Positions 31,775-41,330 of a stretch of 64,000 bases of DNA are shown one piece after another (position 1 is the stretch's first letter; each line of letters starts with the position of its first letter). The notes under the pieces were generated by a model. It saw only the letters and a list, made by a program, of their open reading frames with translations, made no database searches and had not been told where the DNA came from. The position numbers and the translations under genes were made by a program. The stretch is from Neofusicoccum parvum (Eukaryota; Ascomycota; Dothideomycetes; Botryosphaeriales; Botryosphaeriaceae): contig CP087211.1 of assembly GCA_020912385.1 (NCBI GenBank), forward strand, positions 1,550,001 through 1,614,000. Direction: 5' to 3'.

Positions 31775-32093
31775 GGTGCCGGGTAGGGAGCAGTGCTCGG
31801 GGACGGGGTGCTAGAGGGGGCGGGGGAGCGCGGTGTTGAGCATTGTTTGCAGGCGGCAGCTGCGCGGCGCGTGGCTTCTTTCTGGCCTACGTCAATCCCC
31901 GATGCGCAGGGATGCCCCGTCGACCTCCCGTGCCAAGCGAGCCACGGAAATCCGACGCGCTTAGATAAGCAGAATTCTGCGCCCTGACCTCTCTGTCGCC
32001 CCAGACTCTGGCCTGCACTCTCGCCGCTCGTGAAGCTTCGGAACCGCCAGCGCCAGACCGCCCCTCCACCGGAACGCCCATTGCTCGCTCGAA
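31775..32093. promoter_or_regulatory. divergent promoter, Lunapark / Mzm1
   Basis: 319 bp between two divergent start codons, so both promoters must lie here. No TATA box is clear. Confidence 0.55.
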
Positions 32094-32547
32094 ATGGCCC
32101 TCGCTGCCTACAGAAACATCCTGCGCGCCACCCGGCTCGCCTTCCAGGGTGCAATCCCTCCCGGCGCAGTCTCTTTCTGAAGGTTTGCCTTTGCTAACTC
32201 TATTGCCGCAGGCGACGCTGCCATTCTGTCTGCCGCCCGCATGAAGGCACGGGACGATTTCTACGCCAGCCGGGCTCTCGATCCCAACAGCGAAGACGCC
32301 AAAAAGCAGGTTGCCCACGCGAACGAAGTCGCCAAGATTTTGAAGGAGAACGTTGTGCAAGGACAGGTCAACGATGACGGCAGATACAGTACGTCTGGAC
32401 ACTTTGGCATGGGCTTCTTGTGGCTGATTGAACGCGACATTTGCAGAGCTGAGGATACACGAGCAGACGGAACGTGGCGACAACGAGAGCATAAAGAACC
32501 CCACGGGGAAGAATACTCTGGCAGGTGTGAAATGCTGCTCAGCTTGA
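32094..32547 (+). CDS. MZM1: mitochondrial LYR protein Mzm1 (complex III assembly)
   Basis: LYR-type protein of the mitochondrial matrix that stabilises the Rieske subunit during assembly of the cytochrome bc1 complex and affects matrix zinc. Exons 32094-32148, 32212-32388 and 32447-32547, with introns of 63 and 58 bp (branches GCTAACT and GCTGATT), give about 110 residues. It begins MALAAYRNILRATRLAF, where the L-A-Y-R motif is the family mark. Then come KARDDFYASR and a helix with AKILKENVVQGQ. The last exon starts LRIHEQTERGDNESI, as in relatives. The end is uncertain. Without further splicing the frame stops at 32545-32547 after VKCCSA. A possible third intron (donor GTGTGA at 32525, acceptor CAG at 32606) would replace the tail by DLASSYLTPKNAF, stopping near 32647. 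Confidence 0.88.
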
Positions 32548-32764
32548 TTATTATCCATTTCCTGGCGCATAAATGTGATACCCGGTTGCTTTTTCCCAAT
32601 CTCAGACCTGGCTTCCTCGTATCTAACGCCCAAAAACGCCTTCTGAATGCATATTCCGCTTGAACAGCCGGCCAGAATGACAGTGACCGGCCATCAACGA
32701 CCAACCCACGCTCCGGAATGTCCCAAACACGCGTGAATCCACCCCGCGACTCTCCGCTAGTCTC

Positions 32765-33934
32765 TCAATTGCCCGCTAAACTTGCGTAGTTGACCTCCTC
32801 TGATCCCGGCGGCGGTGCAATAGAAGCGAGGCTGTCGAGGTCCTCCGCTGCTCCAGCCGCGGAAGACGGGCCGGCAGCACTTGATCTCTGACCGCTGGAT
32901 GAGGCACCGGTGGCATTCTTCGTCTGCCGGCCGGATCTTGCGTGTGCCATCCGCTCTTCCCGTTCCATGGTGTCCAAAGGCTTCGGTCTCCCCCACTGCA
33001 CTCGCAGAGGCACTCCCTTGACTACAGCCCTACCCTGGCATGCCTCAGCTGCCTTCTCGGCGGAGTTCCTGATGACATAGTTGACAAATGCGCAATGCGA
33101 TCGGTGCGAGCAGATGAGCGATCGAAGCTGCCCGAACTTGGTGAAGAAGGTGCGGATTTCGTGTTCGGGAAGGTCATCTTCGACGCCGGTGATGAATAGC
33201 GAGGTGATCTTCGTGTCGGCTGGAGGTAGGATATCCTCAGGTCGTGGTGCCAGCTGCGCAGCGCTTGGGAATCCCCGTCCTCCACGGCCTGTGCGGCTTA
33301 ATGGACCACGCGCACCCGACGGCCCAGCCTTGGTGTCCTTCGTCCGGATAGGTCCCGGCCTGTGAAGCTGAAGCTGGCTGTCACCGTCACCCGCACCTGG
33401 CGCAGGCAGCGCCTTCTGCCCGTCCTTGCCCGTCTCTTCCGATTCCAATTCTAGCCTCCGTTGCTTCTTGTAGTAGGGCTCGCTCTGAGCGAGACGGCGC
33501 AACAGCTCCCTCGCCTTCTCGTCCGTCTTCTCGTACTCCTCCACCGCGCCTCTACCCTCCTCAATCTCCTTCTCGTGATTCTGCGCGTAGTACTCGCGGT
33601 TGATATTGCTCTGGGGGCCGGGAGCAACCATCTTGAGGGCGGCATCTCTGACGACGATGGGCAGGCCGAAGGACAGGTCGAGCATGCAGCACTGGCAGCA
33701 GTTCTTCAGGCGCGCGCAGGTGAGGCAGATATTGGTGCGCTTCTGGCGCGAGGTGCGGTCGGCCTTCCACTTGAAGACGGTGAAGGGCCGGGTGCACACC
33801 TTGCACTCTTGGCCATAGTCTTCCTTGAGCATTTGCACGTATGGGTTGTCCGGCAGGCATCGCTCGCAGACGGAGGGGAAGTCGGTGCTCTCCCAGCCGG
33901 AGCGGTTCAGGTCGTGCTTGATCTGAGGCGGCAT
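32765..33934 (-). CDS. pre-mRNA splicing factor Slt11/Ecm2 (RBM22-like)
   Basis: Spliceosome component that helps form U2/U6 helix II and stabilises the catalytic core; homologous to yeast Slt11 and human RBM22. Single exon, 389 residues. The N-terminal zinc-binding part has Cys pairs at about 23/26, 44/47, 70/73 and a cluster (NCCQCC, 78-83), with the conserved ADRTSRQKRTNICLTCARL run. An Arg/Glu-rich helix follows, then a Gly/Pro linker. An RRM spans about 243-318: RNP2-like SLFITGV and RNP1-like HCAFVNYV. A disordered Ser/Ala tail ends it. Start at 33934 gives MPPQIKHDLNRSGWE, which matches family starts. Convergent with Mzm1 and divergent from Erg6. Confidence 0.93.
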   Translation of the reverse strand: MPPQIKHDLNRSGWESTDFPSVCERCLPDNPYVQMLKEDYGQECKVCTRPFTVFKWKADRTSRQKRTNICLTCARLKNCCQCCMLDLSFGLPIVVRDAALKMVAPGPQSNINREYYAQNHEKEIEEGRGAVEEYEKTDEKARELLRRLAQSEPYYKKQRRLELESEETGKDGQKALPAPGAGDGDSQLQLHRPGPIRTKDTKAGPSGARGPLSRTGRGGRGFPSAAQLAPRPEDILPPADTKITSLFITGVEDDLPEHEIRTFFTKFGQLRSLICSHRSHCAFVNYVIRNSAEKAAEACQGRAVVKGVPLRVQWGRPKPLDTMEREERMAHARSGRQTKNATGASSSGQRSSAAGPSSAAGAAEDLDSLASIAPPPGSEEVNYASLAGN

Positions 33935-34812
33935 GGCGCGCGACCGGCGTCGTTATGTGTAGATGGTGGCTGCGCGGGTGGTTCGTGGGGGCCGCGTGCT
34001 CGGATGGCGGATGCTGGTGGTTGATATGACCTCAAAAGTTGGCCGGCAGAGAAGGCCGGCGGCTCTTTCGCCATCCGGGTTGTGGCGTTGGGGGGGTGTC
34101 TTAGTCATGCGGCGCGGTGGCCGTATTTTTTCACGTGCTTGCATGGATCGGGCAGCTCCTCGACGCGTTCTCAATTTCAGCGAGCTGCATTGCCTCGCTG
34201 GCTGTGGCGAGAAGCTCTTGATTTGCCCGTGGCGACTCTCAGTCGAATCGCACAGCCATCTGTGCAGGCTGGGGCAATGTTCCTGCATTCTTGCCGCCGG
34301 CGACTTTGGTGTTCCTGCGCGCAGAGCCGCAGCTGCCAGGCGAAAGCTGCAGGCGTCACGCACAAATCTTGGGAGACCGAAGCCAAATCAAACGCCCCAC
34401 CGGGGCTCCTGCAGAGAGCGTATGGACGCTCCATGGCCACGAGTGGCTGCACAGCCGGCGGCATTGTAACATGAGAGTTGGGCTGGAGGTCTGCTGAACT
34501 AGTGCTAGCCAGTACCAATGGCGGCGACCGCCTACCTAGAACAGGGCGCAGGCCGCCCCCTCGATCGTCGGCTTCTGCGAGCTGCTCGGGCCGTGCTGCC
34601 AGGAACGCCAGCTCATTTCTCCAGTCGCGCGCCGGCGGTGAGCCGCCCAGACCCCTAAAACAGCTGATTTATTTCCCTCCACCTCTCCACGCTCTCTTCC
34701 GTGCCGCTTGTTCGCAACCTTCCTTCCCGTCCTTTCGGAACTCTCTATCCACCTACCCGACCGAGCCTCCTATAAAAATCCGGCTTCGCACCGTCGCCCT
34801 CCAACCTTCAAC
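33935..34812. promoter_or_regulatory. divergent promoter gap, Slt11 / Erg6
   Basis: 878 bp. A CCAAT box lies at about 34514. The last 130 bp are pyrimidine-rich, followed by TATAAAAA near 34771, about 40 bp upstream of the Erg6 ATG. I did not find a sterol-response (TCGTATA-type) site. Confidence 0.5.
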
Positions 34813-36060
34813 ATGGCACCAATGGTTCTCGAGCAGGAAAACAAGGAACGCGATATGGCGTACAAGGAGGCCCTCCACGGCACCTCAGGCCAGGTCCGCG
34901 GAGGCACCTGGGCCATGTTGAGCAAGAAGGACAACGCCGCCAATGCTGCGGCTGCCGACGAGTACTTCAAGCACTGGGACAACAAGGGTGCTGCCGACGA
35001 GACTCCCGAGATCCGCGAGGCGCGCAAGGCGGAATATGCCACTCTCACCAGGCAGTAGGTTGCCACGCCCCGCTCATGCCAGTGTTCTGTCTGTTAATTG
35101 TCTCCAGCTACTACAACCTCGCCACCGACTTCTACGAGATGGGTTGGGCCCAGTCCTTCCACTTCTGCCGCTTCGCCTATGGCGAGCCCTTCAAGCAAGC
35201 TCTTGCCCGCCACGAGCACTACCTCGCTCACGTCATGGGTCTCCGGGATAACATGAAGGTTCTTGATGTTGGCTGTGGTGTCGGCGGCCCGGCCAGGGAG
35301 ATCTGCAAGTTCAGCGGTGCCAACATCACCGGTCTCAACAACAACGACTACCAGATCGATCGTGCCACCTGGTACGCGCAGAAGGAGGGTCTCTCGAACA
35401 AGTTGGACTTTGTCAAGGGTGACTTCATGGTAAGCCACGGCAATTGGTCGTGTCGAGAGCATGTGCTAACATTCTCCATCACAGCAAATGTCGTTCCCCG
35501 ACAACAGCTTCGACGCCGTCTACGCCATTGAGGCCACCGTCCACGCCCCCTCGCTCGAGGGCATCTACTCGGAGATTTTCCGTGTCCTGAAGCCTGGCGG
35601 TGTCTTCGGTGTGTACGAGTGGCTCATGACCGACAAGTACGACAACGACAACCAGCACCACCGCCAGATCCGCCTGGACATCGAGCTCGGCGACGGCATT
35701 TCCAACATGGAGAAGATCGAGGTTGCCCTCGACGCTATGAAGAAGGCCGGCTTTGAGCTGGAGCTCAACGAGGACCTTGCTGATCGCGCGGACCCCAGGC
35801 CGTGGTACTGGCCGCTGAGCGGAGACTTCAAGCAGATGGGCTCTGTCTGGGAGTTCGTGACCATTTTCAGGATGCACAAGATCGGCCGGACTCTGGCGCA
35901 CAAGTTCTGTGGTACGATGGAGTACTTCGGCCTTGCGCCGAAGGGCACCCAGAAGACGGCCGACAGCCTGGCGATTGCCGGCGATGCGCTCGTCAAGGGT
36001 GGCCAGGAGAAGCTCTTCACGCCCATGTACCTGATGGTCGGACGCAAGCCCAAGGCATAG
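34813..36060 (+). CDS. ERG6: sterol 24-C-methyltransferase Erg6
   Basis: Transfers a methyl group from S-adenosylmethionine to C-24 of the sterol side chain in ergosterol synthesis; in fungi usually acting on lanosterol or zymosterol, located at the ER and lipid droplets. Three exons: 34813-35054, 35108-35429 and 35485-36060, with introns of 53 and 55 bp, for 379 residues, normal for the family. The first splice makes [16 protein letters not shown], the conserved sterol-binding start. SAM motif I is LDVGCGVGG near 133-141. EATVHAP and [10 protein letters not shown] are further Erg6 marks. The C-terminal sterol-MT domain ends with [11 protein letters not shown]. All intron signals are canonical (GTAGGT and GTAAGC donors). 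A major target of sterol-pathway study; its promoter is shared with Slt11. Confidence 0.97.
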
Positions 36061-36699
36061 ACGGGTCAGAGCAAGACCTGGGGGGAGGACGGACTTATCT
36101 TCGCGCTATCTTGGTCGTGCACTGCGCACTGGCATCTGCATTTCGCTTCTAGATACTATTGTGTGCGTAGATATGGTTTTTTTCTGTTACGGCTCGGGCT
36201 GGGCCTTGTGTAGTTGCACCACAGCCTCTAATAATGTCAGTTATGCATGTAAGCCAATAGTTGTTGCTCCGTGGCCGGTGTGCAGTCAGCGGCGAGGGCT
36301 GAGATACGACTGTCGGAACAGCCTCAACAGCTCCGAAGATGGCGCGCGCGCCGGAGCCGCATTCGGCCTCGCTGCAGCGCGCGGGAGTCTGCAAACGCGG
36401 CGCCAGGCTGCGCGGCGCATCAAATAAGTCGACGCAGTCGCCGCGTGCCCGCGGGCCGCATCGGCGCAGACTGCAGCCGCCTTGCGGGCTGCGATAATGT
36501 TGGCGGGGCGGCTCAACGCGGCAGTGCGCGTGTCGGAGAGCCGGCGTTGGTTGGGGCGCGGGTTGCGGCGAGAATTTCCGCGAAGCAACAACTGAGCTGA
36601 TTCCTCTTCCTCACCACCACCCTGCCGCTCCCATCGCTCGACGGCCGCCCGCTCCCTCCTCCCCAGTCCCTCCCATCCTCGTCCTCTCTCTAATCAGCG
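36061..36699. other. gap between Erg6 and Pdb1
   Basis: Holds the 3' UTR of Erg6 and the promoter of Pdb1 with a C/T-rich leader. Overlapping chance frames only. Confidence 0.5.
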
Positions 36700-38062
36700 A
36701 TGTCCGCCGCGAGACTATTCCGCCCCGCCTCCCGCCTGCTGGCGGCATCGCGGCCCACCACCCTCCGCTCCGCCTTCCGCCCTGCTCGCGCCCTGCCGGC
36801 TCTGCGCAGCTATGCCACCCCCAGCGGATCCAAGGAGATGACCGTCCGTGAGGCCCTCAACGAGGCCATGGTCGAGGAGATGGAGAGGAATGAGAAGATC
36901 TTCGTCATGGGCGAGGAGGTCGCACAGTACAACGGAGCGTGAGTGCCCACCAGCGCTTCTGCGACCCGAGGGAGCTCGAGCCCACGCATTGGCTGCGCTC
37001 CGGAGCTTCCCAGGGCGCCGCAATTGGCGCGAGAACCATTGGCGGGATGGCAATGCTGACGGAAGCTGCTGCGCTACAGTTACAAGGTCACCAAGGGCCT
37101 GCTCGACCGCTTCGGCGAGAAGAGGGTCATTGACACGCCCATCACTGAGTCCGGTTTCTGCGGTCTGACCGTCGGCGCTGCCCTGGCCGGCCTGCACCCC
37201 ATCTGCGAGTTCATGACCTTCAACTTCGCCATGCAGGCCATCGACCAGATTATCAACTCGGCCGCGAAGACCCACTACATGTCCGGCGGTATCCAGCCCT
37301 GCAACATCACCTTCCGTGGCCCCAACGGTTTCGCCGCCGGTGTCGCCGCCCAGCACTCTCAGGACTACTCTGCCTGGTACGGCAGCATTCCCGGTCTTAA
37401 GGTTGTTTCGCCCTACAGCGCCGAGGACGCCAAGGGCTTGCTGAAGGCTGCTATCCGCGACCCCAACCCCGTCGTCGTTCTGGAGAACGAGTAGGTTCAC
37501 ACATATCAGTGGTTCATTCCAATTGCTGACGTTCGCCAGGCTGCTGTACGGTCTGTCCTTCCCTATGAGCGAGGAGGCTCAACGCGACGACTTTGTTATT
37601 CCGGTATGCATCCCGCGTCAAAGGCTCGATAGCGCGCCCTAACAAATTGTGTAGTTCGGCAAGGCCAAGATTGAGCGCCCCGGCAAGGACCTCACCATCG
37701 TCACTATCTCCCGCTGCGTTGGTCAGTCGCTGGCTGCTGCCGAGAAGCTGAAGCAAAAGTACGGCGTTGAGGCCGAGGTCCTCAACCTCCGTTCCATCAA
37801 GCCCCTGGACGTCGAGGCTATCATTAAGTCCGTCAAGAAGACCGGCCACCTGATGTCGGTTGCCTCTGATTTCCCGTCGTTCGGTATCGGTGCCGAGATC
37901 ATGGCCCTGACCTGCGAGTACGGCTTCGACTACCTCCAGGCTCCTCCCGTCCGTGTCACTGGTGCTGAGGTTCCCACGCCCTACGCGCAGAAGCTTGAGG
38001 AGCTGGCTTTCCCCCAGGAGGACTTGATTGCTGACTACGCTGCCAAGCTGCTGCGGGTGTAA
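36700..38062 (+). CDS. PDB1: pyruvate dehydrogenase E1 component, beta subunit
   Basis: Beta subunit of the mitochondrial E1 enzyme, which with the alpha subunit decarboxylates pyruvate using thiamine diphosphate and feeds acetyl-CoA to the citric-acid cycle. Four exons: 36700-36938, 37080-37490, 37540-37603 and 37655-38062, with introns of 141, 49 and 51 bp, for 373 residues. The first 35 residues ([16 protein letters not shown]...) form an Arg/Ala-rich mitochondrial presequence ending near LRSYATP. The core begins [15 protein letters not shown] and includes [16 protein letters not shown] across intron 1. Then come the conserved [15 protein letters not shown] and [17 protein letters not shown], and the transketolase C-terminal domain ([23 protein letters not shown]). 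Where most relatives have Glu in GHL-x-x-V-E, this one has Ala. All acceptor sites are preceded by CTRAY-type branches. Confidence 0.97.
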
Positions 38063-38964
38063 AAAGCAATGGGCGAGTGAATTAAATTCTTCCTTTTGCT
38101 TTTTCCCATCTCTTTATTTTGCATGACCAATCTAGAACGTTGTTCTTGCCCATTAGTTTGGCGGCGCGGGGAAACATTGTATTTCTAGCGTTGCGCGTTT
38201 GCGACAGTCCCATCCCGACACCCACCATTTCCTCCAAACCTCCGTCCCCCCTGTACTTAGGATACCTAACTTGAAGCACATGTGGCGCAAGTGGAATTGC
38301 TTTCGCAGTGACCATTTACCCTTTCCGAGCCCAAATTTGCTCTCGAAAATGAAGAATTGCGCTCGCGTTTGCTACTCGGACAGAGACTTGTCGTTTGCTA
38401 CATCGAAGGCATGGACATGCAAACTACGAGAAATTCAACACTTCCCCTTTCCGCTCACGTCAATTCAGAGGACCAGCGCAGCAATCGGTATAAAGGTCCG
38501 AGAAGGCTCGCACTTCTTCGTCAAACTGTCGTGCTTCCACCGGCCAGCAGTCGCGCTATTGCGTCTCACCATTTCCTACCAGAGACCACAAGAGCTCCTT
38601 CATTCTCTTTGAGCTGTCAAGCAAACGATCCAATCATCCCTCAGTCTCGTCTCGTTTACAAGCACCTTTCTCTCCCTTTGTCCTACTACATACCCATAGA
38701 GACATTCATTCTTCCCGTACACGTCCACGCAGCTCTCCCACCCTTCCAACACTAGTCTCGTCCATCAGTCTTTATCTCCCATCTACCAAAAGCCAATCTA
38801 CTTCAAAAGCAGAGGCAAAGCCAAACAGCAACCCACTCTCCGTTCCGTAACCCGCGACCCGCCCCAAACCCCCGGGACCAAACGAACTGCAACCCCCGCT
38901 CACCTGACCACCCACCCGCCTACCCAGCCATCTAGGGGAACCACGCTCCACCCAATCCAACCCG
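38063..38964. promoter_or_regulatory. upstream region / long leader of the Cys-pair protein
   Basis: About 900 bp. The right half is rich in C, T and A with few G, typical of a long fungal 5' leader. Short chance frames only. Confidence 0.45.
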
Positions 38965-39615
38965 ATGTGCTTCGTCCTCATCGGCTGCTGGCCCTGCGGC
39001 CACATGAAGCCCATCCGCACCCGCTTCTGCGACCAAGCCGAGCCCCTCGCCGCCGCCGTCGACCCCCAGCAACGACAGCAGCAACCGCAACCGCAACCGC
39101 AACAGCAGCCGCACCCACGGCCCCACGCCTTCCACCAGATCCGTCCGCGAGGATCATCGCTCTTCGGCTCCTCCTCGGGGGGCCCGGCCGCGAGCCAGGG
39201 GCTGGCGTCGCCGGGCGGGACGGCGGGGGCGGCGGCGCCGCTGGCGCCGTGTCCAAAGGGCGTGAATCAGTACGAGCACGAGCCGGGGAAGGCGTGTCCG
39301 CTGTGCGGGAAGGAGCCGAGGGAGGTGGGGGCGGGGGTGCGGGAGGGGAGGGCGGGGGAGGAGGGTGAGGGGACGGCGGTGGCGCCTTGGCTGGTGCAGG
39401 AGTTGGCGGAGCAGGTGTGGAGGGAGGGGGGAGGAACTGCTGGCGTGGAGGGGTTGGGTGGAGGGTTGGGTGCGGACGGGCAGCAGCTGTTGACGCCGCT
39501 GGCGGATGGGATGGTCGGAGGTGCGGATGCCAGACTTGATGTTGGTGGGGAGGCGGAGGCGGAGCTGTTTCGGTGGTGTTTGGGCGACTTCTCGACGTCA
39601 AGTTGCGGTGTTTGA
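38965..39615 (+). CDS. Cys-pair, Gly/Gln-rich protein, unknown function
   Basis: Single exon, 216 residues; family not recognised. It starts MCFVLIGCWPCGH, followed by C at about 22, and later has CPKGVNQYEHEPGKACPLCGKE. The early Cys/His set and the later C...C-X2-C set suggest a small zinc-binding fold split by a Gln/Pro/His-rich linker (QQRQQQPQPQPQQQPHPRPH). The rest is Gly/Glu-rich, with a helix-like part (WLVQELAEQVWREGG) and an acidic tail. The frame is extremely GC-rich, so a chance ORF cannot be excluded for the C-terminal half. A start at the first ATG after a long leader and the Cys spacing favour a real gene. No frame on the other strand has better features. Confidence 0.6.
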   Translation: MCFVLIGCWPCGHMKPIRTRFCDQAEPLAAAVDPQQRQQQPQPQPQQQPHPRPHAFHQIRPRGSSLFGSSSGGPAASQGLASPGGTAGAAAPLAPCPKGVNQYEHEPGKACPLCGKEPREVGAGVREGRAGEEGEGTAVAPWLVQELAEQVWREGGGTAGVEGLGGGLGADGQQLLTPLADGMVGGADARLDVGGEAEAELFRWCLGDFSTSSCGV

Positions 39616-39951
39616 ACGGGAGAGGTGGTGCAATCGTGTAAGATCTTGAGAGACGTCGTTAATCACTTAATGTCATCAGAGGTAGGATGCCTTCAGTAGC
39701 TTTGTGTAATAAGCAGCTGCTCTTGTTCAAGCTGCAATCTTCAGATCTGGATTTTCCTGTATGACGTCTATGCCAACCATTCGAAGAAACCAAATGTCTC
39801 GTCTTCTTGTTATCCCTTGTGAAAAATAACGCCGTGAAGATATTCGTAGGGCTGGACAGATCCAGTCTCCCTGCTCTTCTCTGTCCCTCTTTTTCTTCTT
39901 CTTGCTTTTGCTCTGCCCTCAGTTCAACACCGATTTTTTTGATCAACCCGT
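39616..39951. other. convergent 3' gap
   Basis: 336 AT-rich bases between convergent stops. Probably 3' UTRs; no gene seen. Confidence 0.55.
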
Positions 39952-41004
39952 CTAATTTGACGCCTTCGCCTTCAGGGCCTCCGTAGCGAGGCGGTCGTGC
40001 TCGTCGATGTCCCTGTAATCATTAGGTTAGCAAAGCCACAGATTACGCATGCTCAGCCAGGTGACTCACATTGCCTCCCACGGGTAGTTGATCCACTCAT
40101 CGCCGACGGTCTGGGCGGCGAGGTATTTGCCCTCGTCCATCAGGTCCTTGGGAAGAGTGCCCTTCTTCTTCTTGTCCTTGTTGTGCAGCACGAAGATGGA
40201 GAAGGTCGTCTTCTCGCCGGTGCGGCCAAGCTTCTGCGTAGCCGTCTCAACGTCCTTCTCCAGCTCACGTACGGCGTACTCGAGCGTCGTGCGCGTATCG
40301 TCGACCTCGTCGACGATCAGCACGTTCTTGCCGATCAGGTTGGCCATCTCGAGGGACGACAGATCCAGCCACTGCGTGCGCGTCACCTTGGTGCCGGGCG
40401 CCTCGACCTCATCGGTACCGAGCGACTCATAAAGCGACAGGCCGATCGCTTGGATGGGGATGTTGGGGCTGCCGGGCTTCTTGAGGAAGGAGCTGTGACG
40501 TGTGGATGGTGATCAGCCTGGTTTGCTTCTCGTTTTGTTCCTGGCTTCTTGGATTTTCTGCGTTCTGGTGCCACAGGGATGTCGGGCGAGGAGGCTTCCT
40601 TACCGCAGAATGCGCGCGGGCACGTAGCCGCCGCCGCCAATGGCGATCATGAGGTTGGGCTTGAACTCATTGAGGATCTTCTCGGCGCTCTTCTGGCAGA
40701 GCTTGTGGACCTGGAGGTGTGACTCTCGTGTCAGCGCTTGCGCTCAGGCGTCGCCCGGCGTTCGACCTGGGCGCTCGCGCGGAACAGGAACAGAAAGCGC
40801 GCCATGCGAGAGGCGGCGGGAGCGCGTCGACGGCGAGGCGGCGGGCAAACGGGCCTGCGACGGTGGCTGCCTGGACGCGCTCTTTCCCTCTGTCCGCGCT
40901 GGCTATGACGCACTGCGCTCCGGGGCGGGTGCATGTCAGGCGGGCTGGGAGCAGCCGGGACGGCGACTGACCTCGTTGTACGTGACGTAGATCTTCTGGA
41001 CCAT
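39952..41004 (-). CDS. hypoxanthine/xanthine-type phosphoribosyltransferase
   Basis: Purine-salvage enzyme that joins hypoxanthine, guanine or xanthine to PRPP, like yeast Hpt1 and Xpt1; cytosolic. Four exons: 41004-40972, 40710-40604, 40492-40070 and 40012-39952, with introns of 261, 111 and 57 bp, for 207 residues. It starts MVQKIYVTYNEVHKLC, matching the yeast Hpt1/Xpt1 group. GGGGYVPARILR near 36-47 is the PPi-binding loop. VLIVDEVDDTRTT at 104-116 is the PRPP-binding motif. The last exon encodes DIDEHDRLATEALKAKASN. The first intron is unusually long and starts with GTCAGT. Which base is preferred cannot be judged from sequence. Confidence 0.93.
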
Positions 41005-41330
41005 GGTGGGCAGACGCGGGCTCGGGGGCAGCTTTCTCTGGGGGGCACTCTTCTGGGTTGTACAGGCAAAAAAATAAAAGCAGTCGGCCGGCGCTGCTAC
41101 TTGACTGGTGGACGGGCTCGAGGGGCACGGACATGGATTCTCGCAGCGCCCACGGTCCCCACTCTGGCGGCCGGCCCCGATCCCACTGCCTCTGCCTCGC
41201 CAAGCCTCGAGCCCGCCTGCGCGGCGCCTTTCTCGGAGCCGCCAGCAGCGGTCGCCCGCCAACGCCCAGGCCGCAATTCTTCCTCGCTGCGCGCTCCGCT
41301 GCGCGCCCGCTCATTGGCTGCCCAACAACT
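41005..41330. other. short gap, promoter of the phosphoribosyltransferase
   Basis: 326 bp, GC-rich. Should carry the promoter of the gene at 41004 and the 3' end of the F-box gene. Nothing else is seen. Confidence 0.5.
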
